Shown here in pieces: positions 8,776 to 17,151 of a stretch of 64,000 bases of DNA. Each line of letters starts with the position of its first letter. The stretch's first letter is position 1. The translations under genes and the position numbers were made by a program. The notes beneath the pieces are model-generated. The model was given only the letters and a program-made list of their open reading frames with translations, was not told the DNA's origin and did no database searches. Origin of the DNA: Sphingomonadales bacterium. Lineage in GTDB: Bacteria > Pseudomonadota > Alphaproteobacteria > Sphingomonadales > Sphingomonadaceae. The stretch covers positions 124,001 through 188,000 of the forward strand of contig JAACPW010000003.1 of assembly GCA_009995225.1 (NCBI GenBank). Reading direction: 5' to 3'.

Positions 8776-9208
8776 TGCGGGACAGGCGTACGCCGTAAAG
8801 CTCCATGCGGTGATCGACGAGGCGATAGCCCAGCCGCTCGGCAATCTGGCGTTGCAGGGCCTCGACCTCGGGATCGACGAATTCGACCACCTTGCCCGTT
8901 TCGACATCGATCAGGTGATCGTGATGCGCTTCGGGCACGGGTTCGTAACGCGAGCGTCCGTCCCCAAAATCATGGCGGTCGAGGATGCCTGCTTCTTCGA
9001 ACAGGCGCACGGTGCGGTAGACCGTGGCAATCGAAATCCGCGCATCAACCGCCGCGGCGCGGCTGTGGAGCAGTTCCACATCGGGGTGGTCGTCACTGTC
9101 CGAAAGAACCTTGGCGATGACCCGACGCTGTTCGGTAATGCGCAAGCCTTTTTCGGCACACAATTGTTCGAGATCGATTTTCTGGTTCAAGGAACACTCC
9201 ATCGCCAA
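8768..9208 (-). CDS. fur: Fur family metal-responsive regulator
   Basis: 146 residues. N-terminal winged helix with ISIATVYRTVRLFEEAGIL (recognition helix) and a C-terminal dimerisation domain with the HHDHLID metal motif. It is the expected ferric-uptake-type regulator. Unlike many Fur proteins it has no CxxC pairs: only Cys5 and Cys17 are present, so the structural Cys4 zinc site is missing, as in many alphaproteobacterial Fur/Mur proteins. A start at the third codon (MECSLN) is equally possible. Overlaps plsC. Confidence 0.88.
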   Translation of the reverse strand: MAMECSLNQKIDLEQLCAEKGLRITEQRRVIAKVLSDSDDHPDVELLHSRAAAVDARISIATVYRTVRLFEEAGILDRHDFGDGRSRYEPVPEAHHDHLIDVETGKVVEFVDPEVEALQRQIAERLGYRLVDHRMELYGVRLSRND

Positions 9209-9244
9209 GTGCGCCGCCCCGAAGAGATGCGATCGCCCAAAAGC

Positions 9245-9281
9245 AAGACAGCCTCCTCCCTACAGGGACGAGGCTGCTTGC
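9245..9281 (-). terminator. Rho-independent terminator of mucR
   Basis: Long interrupted hairpin: CAAG, CAGCCTC and TCCCT on one arm (9245-9262) pair with AGGGA, GAGGCTG and CTTG on the other (9265-9281), with a 2-base loop. On the minus strand it is followed by a T-rich stretch (CTTTTG). It lies between mucR and fur and should end the mucR transcript. Confidence 0.75.
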
Positions 9282-9353
9282 TCAAGCGGGCCTTCCGCCC
9301 TCTCAACAGGGGCGGATTGGCCAACTGGGGGTGATGCGACCGAGAAGCGGGCG

Positions 9354-9806
9354 TTACGCTGGCTTTTTCGGACGACGCGCCTTGGGCGTCACGGTGGTGC
9401 CGGGCTTGCGGCCCAGACCAATCTTCTTGGCAAGATCCCGGCGCTTTTCAGCATAGTTGGGCGCAACCATCGGATAATCGGCAGCCAGGCCCCAACGTGC
9501 GCGGTATTCTTCGGGCGTCATGTCGAAATTGGTGCGAAGATAGCGCTTCAGCATCTTCAGCTTTTTGCCATCTTCAAGGCAGACGATGTAATCCGGCTTG
9601 ATCGAATTACGGATCGCAACCGCAGGCTGTGGCTTAGGTTCTTCAACTTCAACCTTTTCACCAAGACTGGCAAGCGCGCCATAAACGTTGGTGATGAGAC
9701 CAGGTAGATCGGTGACGGCGACATCATTATTGCTGACATGCGCTGCGACGATGTCGCTGGTTAGCGTTATCAGGGTTTCTTTCATATTGATTTCCAGATC
9801 CTGCAT
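9354..9806 (-). CDS. Ros/MucR family transcriptional regulator
   Basis: 150 residues with the family hallmarks VCLEDGKKLKMLKRYL, MTPEEYRARWGL and DYPMVAPNYAEKR. MucR proteins are H-NS-like regulators that bind AT-rich promoters and control the envelope, cell cycle and virulence in alphaproteobacteria. Where classical members have Cys2-His2 or Cys-Asp-His-His zinc ligands, this one has Cys, Asp, Tyr and Asn, so only the first ligand and the Asp remain. The ATG at 9806 has a good ribosome binding site (AGAGGAA); the next ATG at 9785 is an alternative. A terminator follows the gene. Confidence 0.9.
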   Translation of the reverse strand: MQDLEINMKETLITLTSDIVAAHVSNNDVAVTDLPGLITNVYGALASLGEKVEVEEPKPQPAVAIRNSIKPDYIVCLEDGKKLKMLKRYLRTNFDMTPEEYRARWGLAADYPMVAPNYAEKRRDLAKKIGLGRKPGTTVTPKARRPKKPA

Positions 9807-9922
9807 GAGTTCCTCTTTGGCGGCGTTCAATATGCGCCGGTTACTATGCCATGTATCAAAGCGCCAATCTTGGCAACCGGTGCGCACCCTCTAGTCACCA
9901 GTTTGCGATGAATGGAGCTTTA

Positions 9923-10441
9923 CTAGATTGAGCGAGCGAAAGTAATGGCGTCGATACGCTCGCCATTGGCCATGCGGTAATAGTTACGCCGCTCGCCGAT
10001 CGGTTCAAAACCAAACTTGCGATACAATTCGATGGCAGGATTGCCGCGCCGCATTTCCAGAAAGATGCGCGTAACGCCGCGCATTTGGGCTGCAGTAAAG
10101 AGAAGTTCAATCAGCGCCGCCCCGACACCGCGTCGCCGTGCGCCGGGAATGACGGCAATCAACAGCAGTTCTTCCTCGTCGAGCACATGGCGGGTCAGCA
10201 CGAAGCCCGCCGGCGTTTGAGACGCCCCTGATCCGCTTGAGCCATCGTCTCTGTCCAGAATGGGCTTTCCGTCTGCATCGACCACCACGGCATGGGTGCT
10301 GGACAGGGTCAGCGCATCGGCCACCTGCCGCCGGTTCCAGCCCTCGCCATAAGCGGGATCAAAGGCGGCTTCCATCACCGCCATGATCCGGTCGACAAGC
10401 GCCGAGGCCGGCGCTGGGCTGGGAGCGGGGCGGGTGGTCAT
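9923..10441 (-). CDS. rimI: Ribosomal protein alanine N-acetyltransferase RimI-like
   Basis: 172 residues of GNAT fold. The acetyl-CoA loop is VIPGARRRGVGAAL (R/Q-x-x-G-x-G/A), followed by FLEMRRGNPAIELYRKFGFE, the RimI-type C-terminal signature. It overlaps tsaB by 4 bases; the tsaB-rimI coupling supports the name. An inserted charged loop (about residues 60-75) is unusual. Likely cytoplasmic, acetylating the N-terminus of ribosomal protein S18 or other proteins. Confidence 0.87.
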   Translation of the reverse strand: MTTRPAPSPAPASALVDRIMAVMEAAFDPAYGEGWNRRQVADALTLSSTHAVVVDADGKPILDRDDGSSGSGASQTPAGFVLTRHVLDEEELLLIAVIPGARRRGVGAALIELLFTAAQMRGVTRIFLEMRRGNPAIELYRKFGFEPIGERRNYYRMANGERIDAITFARSI

Positions 10442-11067
10442 CCCGGTTTGCGTTCTGCCATCGGGGTCGCATCGGCGCCGCGCCCGTAAATCGGGGCAAG
10501 ATGGCCTGTAAGCAACGCTTCGGGCACGCAGGCAATCTTCGCTGCATCGGGTAGAAGGCTTAGGGCCCTATCAGGATTGCCCAGGAGGGCAGCGAATTCG
10601 TCAGCACGGTTTCCGGCGACGCGTTCTTGCGCCCCGCAGACGACCGCGGCATCCGGTGCGAGCGAGCGCAAATCGTTGGTCGGCAGGCCATCGGCGGCGA
10701 AATCCTGGACGAACCATTCCCCGTGTCCGCCGTTCATACACACCGTGACAGGCGCGCCGGGATGAAGGTGCAGCGCCTGCGCTGCGACAAGGGCCAGCGT
10801 CGGATAACCACGCACCTCGGCTCCCCAGGCAAATCCCAGCGCGCGCGCCGTGGCAAGGCCAATACGCACGCCAGTAAAGCTGCCCGGCCCGAGCGACACA
10901 AGAACGCAATCGGCGCGCCCCTTTTCAGGCAGCGCGCCGATCATTGGCACCAGCGCTTCGGCATGGCCCCGCCCCATCACGCGGTGTTCGTGCGCAATCA
11001 GGCGCCCATCGTCAAACAGGGCGACGCAGCAAGCCTCTGAGGCGGTTTCGACGGCAAGCATCCGCAT
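10438..11067 (-). CDS. tsaB: tRNA t6A synthesis protein TsaB
   Basis: 209 residues of the ASKHA fold: MLAVETASEACCVALFDDG at the N-terminus and the TsaB/TsaD signature SLGPGSFTGVRIGLATA. TsaB is the scaffold partner of TsaD in N6-threonylcarbamoyladenosine modification of tRNA. Located between the nitroreductase and rimI, the usual order in sphingomonads. The tsaB start is about 50 bases after the nitroreductase stop. Confidence 0.93.
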   Translation of the reverse strand: MRMLAVETASEACCVALFDDGRLIAHEHRVMGRGHAEALVPMIGALPEKGRADCVLVSLGPGSFTGVRIGLATARALGFAWGAEVRGYPTLALVAAQALHLHPGAPVTVCMNGGHGEWFVQDFAADGLPTNDLRSLAPDAAVVCGAQERVAGNRADEFAALLGNPDRALSLLPDAAKIACVPEALLTGHLAPIYGRGADATPMAERKPG

Positions 11068-11118
11068 GACGCCCGCCGATGCCTCACACGGCGCGTGCGC
11101 GCAAGCGCCAGATTCGCA

Positions 11119-11727
11119 TCAGGCGACCCGGTTGAACTTGGCGAATTCGGGGCGCGGGCTGCGATCGAAGATGCTTTCTGTGTCGCCATAGCCAATCGAG
11201 CAAATGAAATTGACGCGGTGGCGCGGTTCATCTGCAAAGAAAGCGGCTGTGACGGCCTCGGCATCGAAGCCCGACATCGGGCCGCAATCCAGTCCGACTG
11301 CGCGTGCCGCCAACATCAGATAGGCGCCCTGCAAGGATGAATTGCGGAACGCGCCTTCCTTGCGCCCCTCTTCATCACCATCGAACCAGCTTTTCGCGTC
11401 GGTGTGCGGAAACAGCCAGGGCAGTTCTTCGTGGAAGTCGATATCGTATCCGATCACAGCGGTGACAGGCGCGGCCGCGATCTTGTCCTTGTTGCCGTCC
11501 GAGGCGCATTCGACCAGCTTGGCCTTGGCTTCGTCCGATTTCACCCACACAATCCGCGCCGGCTGCATATTGGCCGAAGTTGGTGCCATCTTCAGCAAAT
11601 CCCAGATGGCGTGGAGCTGTTCGTCGGTCACGTCGCGGTCCAGCCAGTCATTATAGCTGCGCGCTTCGTTGAACAGTTGATCGAGGGCCGCGTCCGACAG
11701 GACATGGTCGTGGAATTGCTTGGTCAT
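11119..11727 (-). CDS. Nitroreductase family protein (RutE/malonic semialdehyde reductase type)
   Basis: 202 residues. The TKQFHDHVLSDAALDQLFNEAR start, AIWDLLKMAPTSANMQPARIVWV and AVGLDCGPMSGFD match the RutE/HadB branch of FMN-dependent nitroreductases. RutE reduces malonic semialdehyde to 3-hydroxypropionate in uracil degradation, but no rut genes are nearby, so a general NAD(P)H:enal or quinone reductase role is as likely. The ATG at 11727 follows GGGGAT and matches homologue starts. It sits in the nfuA-to-tsaB run and is probably co-transcribed with it. Confidence 0.82.
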   Translation of the reverse strand: MTKQFHDHVLSDAALDQLFNEARSYNDWLDRDVTDEQLHAIWDLLKMAPTSANMQPARIVWVKSDEAKAKLVECASDGNKDKIAAAPVTAVIGYDIDFHEELPWLFPHTDAKSWFDGDEEGRKEGAFRNSSLQGAYLMLAARAVGLDCGPMSGFDAEAVTAAFFADEPRHRVNFICSIGYGDTESIFDRSPRPEFAKFNRVA

Positions 11728-11758
11728 GGGAAATCCCCGTAGTTGTGAAAGTGAATAA

Positions 11759-12343
11759 TCAGGCTGCCCTGACTTCAACCACTTCGGGGACATAATGTTT
11801 CAACAGGCCTTCGATCCCGTGCTTCAAGGTCGCGGTGCTCGACGGGCAGCCTGCGCATGAGCCCTGGAGGGTCAGATAGACCACTCCGTCGCGGAAACCG
11901 CGATAGGCAATGTCGCCGCCGTCGCCTGCCACGGCCGGACGCACGCGGGTTTCGAGCAGTTCGTGTATGGCAGCGATGATCTCGGCATCCTCGGGGCGTT
12001 CTTCCACCACAGCTTCGTCCTCTGGCGGAACCGCAATCCCGTTGCCCGCTGCCGTCACGAACAGCGGCGCTTCCGAGACAAAATGATCGAGCAGGATAGA
12101 GACGACCTGCGACTTCAACACGCTCCAGTCCACGCCCGGCGCAGCGGTGACGCTGACGAAGTCAGTGCCGAAGAACACGTTGACTACTTCGCCCGTGTCG
12201 AAGATCGCTTGCGCCAGCGGGCTGGCTTCGGCCGCTTCGGGCGACGCAAATTCGCGGCTGCCGGATGGCATGACAGTCATGCCGGGCAGGAATTTCAGCG
12301 CAGACGGGTTCGGGGTGGTTTCGGTTTCTATGTACATGGCCAT
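11759..12343 (-). CDS. nfuA: NfuA-like iron-sulfur cluster carrier
   Basis: 194 residues: an Nfu N-terminal domain (YIETETTPNPSALKFLPG, residues 4-90) and a NifU C-terminal domain with the cluster-binding CAGC motif in LTLQGSCAGCPSSTATLKHG. It carries 4Fe-4S clusters to target enzymes. ATGs at 12343 and 12337 are both possible starts. First gene of the minus-strand run through fur; it diverges from the M16 peptidase gene over 81 bases that must hold both promoters. Confidence 0.92.
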   Translation of the reverse strand: MAMYIETETTPNPSALKFLPGMTVMPSGSREFASPEAAEASPLAQAIFDTGEVVNVFFGTDFVSVTAAPGVDWSVLKSQVVSILLDHFVSEAPLFVTAAGNGIAVPPEDEAVVEERPEDAEIIAAIHELLETRVRPAVAGDGGDIAYRGFRDGVVYLTLQGSCAGCPSSTATLKHGIEGLLKHYVPEVVEVRAA

Positions 12344-12424
12344 GATTTAGGTGGCCTCGCCGCGCGGGGCAAGGGCGCGCCGATCCAGAAGCATTCACTA
12401 TCGCTTCAGACTTTGCCGGACTAT

Positions 12425-15400
12425 ATGCACAGGATGAAGTCGATTTTCCGCGCGACCAGCGCACTCGCCATCCTGCTCGTTCCGTTTGCGCTGGTGCAGC
12501 CGTTGCTCGCCCAGCAAACGCCGGCGCCCGCACCGGCGCAGGCGCCGGCCCAACCGCCAGTCCCTCAGCCCCAATCGCTGCAGACGGGCAGCGAGGTTCC
12601 CTGGCTGTATCGCGGATCGGATGTGCCGGTTGATGACCAGTGGCTGTTCGGGGAGATGAAGAACGGTTTGCGCTATGCCGTGCGCCGCAATGGCGTCCCG
12701 CCGCGCCAGGTTTCAATCCGCGTGCGGGTCGATGCAGGGTCGCTGCATGAAACCGATGCCGAACAGGGCTATGCTCACCTTCTCGAACATCTCCTGTTCC
12801 GTGAGAGCAAGTATCTTGGCAAGGCAGAGGCGATCTCGGCATGGCAGCGGCTGGGCGCGACCTTTGGCAGCGATGCCAATGCCGAAACCACGCCGACCCA
12901 CACCGCTTACAAACTCGACATTCCCAATATCGATTCGGCCAAGCTGGCGGAAAGCTTCAAGCTGCTTTCGGGAATGATCCGCGAACCCGTGCTCGATGAT
13001 GCCAATGTGTCGGCAGAACGCCCCATCGTGCTCGCTGAAAAGCGCGAACGCGGCGGAGCGGGTCTGCGAATGGCTGACCTGACACGCCAGACCTTCTTTG
13101 CCGGACAGAGGCTGGCCACCCGCAGCCCCATTGGCACGGACGAGACGTTGCGGGCAGCCAACGGCAAGGACGTAAAAGCGTTCTATGATCGCTGGTATCG
13201 CCCGGAAAACACGGTGATCGTGGTGGTGGGCGATGCCGATCCGATGGAGCTGGCCGGGCTGGTGGAGCAATGGTTCGGTGACTGGGATGGCACCGGCCAG
13301 CCTGGCACTGCGCCCGACTTCGGCGATCCTGTACCGCCCGCACAGGCGCAGGATGACGCGGTGACCGGGGCGCCAATTGGCCAGTTGGCAGTGGGCGTCG
13401 AACCCGATCTGCCGCGCAGCCTGACCTATGCGGTGATGCGCCCGTGGCGGCCGGTCGATGATACCATCGCCTACAACGAAGGCCTGCTGACCGATGCGCT
13501 CGCACAGGCAATCATCAACCGCCGGCTTGAATCGCGCGCGCGCGCCGGTGGCAGCTATCTGTATGCGCAGGTCCAGCAGGACGATGTGTCGCGTTCGACA
13601 GATGCAACGTTCGTGACCTTCGCGCCCCTGACGGGCGACTGGCAGGCGGCGCTGGCCGATGTCCGCAGCGTCATCGCCGATGCGCTTGCAACGCCGCCGA
13701 CGCAGGAGGAAATCGACCGCGAAGTTGCTGAGTTCGATGTTGTCTTTGCAAACGGGGTCGAACAGGAAACCGTGCAATCGGCGTCTGACCTGGCCAACAA
13801 TATCGTCAATGCGGTCGATATCCGCGAAACCGTGGCATCGCCCAAGGTGGTGCTCGATGTGTTCCGCGGCATGAAGCCACGCCTCACCCCCGAAGTGGTG
13901 CTGGAACGCACCCGCGGCTTGTTTGAAGGCACGGTCACGCGCTCGGTCTATGTCACCCCGACTGCGGGTGAGGCAGATGTCGCCGCGCTGCGTCTGGCGC
14001 TGGCGACCGAGGCAATGGTCGACGGGACGGCCCGGCTTGCCGCGCAGAGCATCTCGTTTGATGATTTGCCGCCGGTGGGTACGCCTGGCACTCTCACCTC
14101 GCAAAAGCCGCTAGGTGTGCTGGAGATCGAGCAGGTTGATTTCGCCAATGGGGTGAAGGCGCTGGTGTGGGCCAATGATGCCGAACCGGGCCGTGTGACG
14201 GTGCGCGTACGCTTTGGTGCGGGCTACCGCGCGTTTGACAGCGACAATGCGGTGTATGCCGCACTGGGGCAGGGCGCGCTGGTCGGATCAGGCCTCGGCG
14301 AATTGGGCCAGAACGAGATCGACCGGCTGGCGACGGGCCGCAAGCTGGGCTTCGACTTCGCGATCGACGAAGCGGTGTTCACCTTCACCGCGCAGACCCG
14401 GTCGGAAGATGTTAACGATCAGCTTTACCTATTTGCCGCAAAGCTGGGGATGCCGCGCTGGGACAAGGATCCCGTGATCCGCGCCAAGGCTGCGGCGGAA
14501 CTGGCCTACAACACCTATTCCACCAGCCCCGGCGGCATTCTCAACCGCGATCTCGAATATTTGGTGACGGGCGGCGACGAACGTTTTGCTACCCCCGATC
14601 CGGCGGCGCTGAAGGCCGTGACTCCCGAAGGTTTCCGCGACGTGTGGGAGCCGCTGCTGAAACAGGGGCCGATCGAGGTGCTGGTGTTTGGCGAATTCGA
14701 CCAGGCTGCCGTCATTGAACAGTTGCGCCAAACCTTCGGCGCGCTCCCGCCGCGTGAACCGATTGCGCCCGAAATTGCCGCGCGTGTACCGACTTTTGCT
14801 CCGGATTCGCCGACTCCGTCAGTCGTCACGCACAGGGGCGATGCCAATCAGGCCGCAGCTGTTGTCGCCTGGCCAAGCGGGGGCGGAGTCGCGTCCCTGC
14901 GCGAAAGCCGCCAGCTGGAAATCCTCACCCAGCTATTCAACAATCGCTTGTTGGAAGCCCTGCGCGAGCGAGCCGGGGCGAGCTATTCGCCGCAGGTGTT
15001 CTCCAGTTGGCCGACAGATCTGGCGAGCGGCGGTCGTATCACGGCGCTCGCGCAGCTTGAGCCGGAATTTGTCCCGGTGTTCTTCACCGAAGCCCAGCGA
15101 ATCGCACAGGATCTTGCTGCCACTCCGCCCACCGCCGATGAACTTGCGCGGGTAACAGAGCCGCTCAGCCAGCTGATCCGCCGCGCATCAACGGGCAATC
15201 AGTTCTGGCTCTACAACCTCGAAGGGGCCACGCAGGATTCCCAGCGCACAGCGTTGCTGCGTACGCTTCTGGCGGATTATTCGCAGACGACGCCGGAGGT
15301 CATGCAATTCCTCGCCGATCGCTATCTTTCCAAGTCCCTGCCGTTCCGCCTTGCGGTCATTCCCGAAGGCCAGACCCTTGCTGAGGCGCCGTCTGGCAAT

Positions 15401-15442
15401 GCCAGCGCCAATGCGGCCAGTGCCATGCCTGCGGGGCGCTGA
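12425..15442 (+). CDS. M16 family zinc metallopeptidase, two-domain, exported
   Basis: 1005 residues. A signal peptide (about 1-34, ending LAQQ) and a Pro/Ala/Gln linker precede the first peptidase half with the inverted zinc motif HLLEH (His118, Glu121, His122). A second, probably non-catalytic, half starts near residue 560 and resembles the first in fold (VDFANGVKALVWAN). This is the insulinase/pitrilysin architecture; it should degrade peptides in the periplasm. Codons at 12425 and 12434 are both candidate starts; the frame is open far upstream but overlaps nfuA antisense, so longer starts are rejected. Confidence 0.9.
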   Translation: MHRMKSIFRATSALAILLVPFALVQPLLAQQTPAPAPAQAPAQPPVPQPQSLQTGSEVPWLYRGSDVPVDDQWLFGEMKNGLRYAVRRNGVPPRQVSIRVRVDAGSLHETDAEQGYAHLLEHLLFRESKYLGKAEAISAWQRLGATFGSDANAETTPTHTAYKLDIPNIDSAKLAESFKLLSGMIREPVLDDANVSAERPIVLAEKRERGGAGLRMADLTRQTFFAGQRLATRSPIGTDETLRAANGKDVKAFYDRWYRPENTVIVVVGDADPMELAGLVEQWFGDWDGTGQPGTAPDFGDPVPPAQAQDDAVTGAPIGQLAVGVEPDLPRSLTYAVMRPWRPVDDTIAYNEGLLTDALAQAIINRRLESRARAGGSYLYAQVQQDDVSRSTDATFVTFAPLTGDWQAALADVRSVIADALATPPTQEEIDREVAEFDVVFANGVEQETVQSASDLANNIVNAVDIRETVASPKVVLDVFRGMKPRLTPEVVLERTRGLFEGTVTRSVYVTPTAGEADVAALRLALATEAMVDGTARLAAQSISFDDLPPVGTPGTLTSQKPLGVLEIEQVDFANGVKALVWANDAEPGRVTVRVRFGAGYRAFDSDNAVYAALGQGALVGSGLGELGQNEIDRLATGRKLGFDFAIDEAVFTFTAQTRSEDVNDQLYLFAAKLGMPRWDKDPVIRAKAAAELAYNTYSTSPGGILNRDLEYLVTGGDERFATPDPAALKAVTPEGFRDVWEPLLKQGPIEVLVFGEFDQAAVIEQLRQTFGALPPREPIAPEIAARVPTFAPDSPTPSVVTHRGDANQAAAVVAWPSGGGVASLRESRQLEILTQLFNNRLLEALRERAGASYSPQVFSSWPTDLASGGRITALAQLEPEFVPVFFTEAQRIAQDLAATPPTADELARVTEPLSQLIRRASTGNQFWLYNLEGATQDSQRTALLRTLLADYSQTTPEVMQFLADRYLSKSLPFRLAVIPEGQTLAEAPSGNASANAASAMPAGR

Positions 15443-15578
15443 TCGGAGCCGTCGCTGACAGTGGGCGGGAAATAAAGTTGTCCGAAACGGTATTGCAGCT
15501 TTACAATTCAAACGCGCCTCTTGTAGCGGGCGGCCCCGCGCATGATTGCGCGCGTATCTGAAGAGAAAGAGTTCAACT

Positions 15579-16964
15579 GTGCCTGAGACTTGGACCCCGG
15601 AAAGCTGGAAGGCTCACGAAGCGCGCCATTTGCCGCAGTACGAAGATGCGGCCGAACTGGCGGAAGCGGAGAAAACCCTTTCGCATTATCCCCCGCTGGT
15701 CTTCGCGGGTGAGGCGCGCGCGCTGAAAGCCGATCTGGCACAGGTTGCAAACGGTCACGGTTTCCTTCTGCAAGGCGGTGACTGCGCGGAAAGTTTTGCC
15801 GAGTTTCACCCTAACAATATCCGCGATACCTTCCGCGTGCTGTTGCAGATGGCGGTGGTGATGACCTTCGCCAGCAAGCGTCCGGTGATCAAGGTCGGCC
15901 GCATGGCCGGCCAGTTCGCCAAGCCGCGCTCCGCCCCGACCGAGACGATCAACGGCGTGACACTGCCGAGCTACCTTGGCGATAATATCAACGGAATCGA
16001 TTTCGATCCGGTATCGCGCCGCAATGATCCGCAGCGCATGGTGCGCGCCTATTCGCAGGCTGCCGCCACGCTCAACCTGCTGCGCGCCTTTGCGGGCGGC
16101 GGGTATGCCAACCTGCGCCAGGTGCACCAGTGGACGCTCGATTTCATGGGCCGCACTCCGTGGACCGAGAAGTTCAGCCAGATGGCCGACCGCATCGGTG
16201 AGGCGCTGGATTTCATGGAAGCATGCGGGATCGACCCCGGCACCGTGCCGCAGCTGAAGGGCACCAGCTTCTACACCAGCCACGAAAGCCTGTTGCTGCC
16301 TTACGAACAGGCGATGACGCGGCAGGATTCGCTGACCGGCGATTGGTACGCCACCAGCGCGCATATGCTATGGATCGGGGATCGCACGCGGTTCCCCGGC
16401 AGCGCGCATATCGAATACGCGCGCGGTATCGGCAATCCGCTGGGGATGAAATGCGGACCTTCGCTGGAGCCCGACGCGCTGCTGACGCTGCTCGATCAGT
16501 TGAACCCGAAACGTGAGGCCGGGCGCATCACGCTCATCAGCCGCTTTGGCCATGACAAGGTCGAAGATGGCCTGCCTAGGCTGATCCGTGCGGTTCAGCG
16601 TGAGGGGCACCCGGTGGTGTGGAGCTGCGACCCCATGCACGGCAACGTCGTGAAGTCCGACACCGGCTTCAAGACCCGCCCGTTCGACCGTATCACCCGC
16701 GAGGTGAAGGGCTTCTTCGCCGTCCACCGCGCCGAAGGTTCGCATCCCGGCGGCATCCATATCGAGATGACCGGACAGGACGTGACTGAGTGTGTCGGCG
16801 GCGCCGTGGCGATCACCGAGGAACGCCTTGGCGACCGCTACCACACCCATTGCGATCCGCGCCTCAACGCCGAACAATCGCTCGAACTGGCGTTCCTTGT
16901 GGCCGAGATGCTCAATGAGGCAGCGGGCACACGCGATTCCGAAGTCAACGCCCACGCTGCATGA
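15579..16964 (+). CDS. aroG: Class II 3-deoxy-7-phosphoheptulonate (DAHP) synthase
   Basis: 461 residues with class II signatures: [18 protein letters not shown], the metal/phosphate loop [27 protein letters not shown] and WSCDPMHGN. It condenses phosphoenolpyruvate and erythrose 4-phosphate, the first step of the shikimate pathway. A GTG at 15579, 6 bases after a GAGAAAGAG ribosome binding site, gives the normal N-terminus and is preferred to the ATG at 15546. Stand-alone gene with its own upstream region. Confidence 0.93.
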   Translation: MPETWTPESWKAHEARHLPQYEDAAELAEAEKTLSHYPPLVFAGEARALKADLAQVANGHGFLLQGGDCAESFAEFHPNNIRDTFRVLLQMAVVMTFASKRPVIKVGRMAGQFAKPRSAPTETINGVTLPSYLGDNINGIDFDPVSRRNDPQRMVRAYSQAAATLNLLRAFAGGGYANLRQVHQWTLDFMGRTPWTEKFSQMADRIGEALDFMEACGIDPGTVPQLKGTSFYTSHESLLLPYEQAMTRQDSLTGDWYATSAHMLWIGDRTRFPGSAHIEYARGIGNPLGMKCGPSLEPDALLTLLDQLNPKREAGRITLISRFGHDKVEDGLPRLIRAVQREGHPVVWSCDPMHGNVVKSDTGFKTRPFDRITREVKGFFAVHRAEGSHPGGIHIEMTGQDVTECVGGAVAITEERLGDRYHTHCDPRLNAEQSLELAFLVAEMLNEAAGTRDSEVNAHAA

Positions 16965-17151
16965 GGTTGCGTCTTTCGCACGCAATTTCAACGCGATCGG
17001 GTGTGAAAAGCTGATCCTTGTTATGATGCAAGGCGTGCGACTGGACTAACTTGCTCGCCGCTTCATGGAACAATGCACGGGCAAACGTCTTTCCTGTATC
17101 ATTACGGACGGCTATCGTCAGCAACCGGGCCATGCGAGGTCAGGAGAGCAC

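Noticed and set aside
11119..11727. Firm assignment of the nitroreductase as RutE in pyrimidine degradation
   Set aside because: No rut genes nearby; only the family is supported.
11963..12424. Plus-strand frame open far upstream of the M16 peptidase
   Set aside because: This part lies antisense to nfuA. A signal peptide begins at 12425/12434, so the longer start is not used.
12713..14104. Long minus-strand open frame inside the M16 peptidase gene
   Set aside because: Shadow of the plus-strand coding sequence; no motif and no ribosome binding site.
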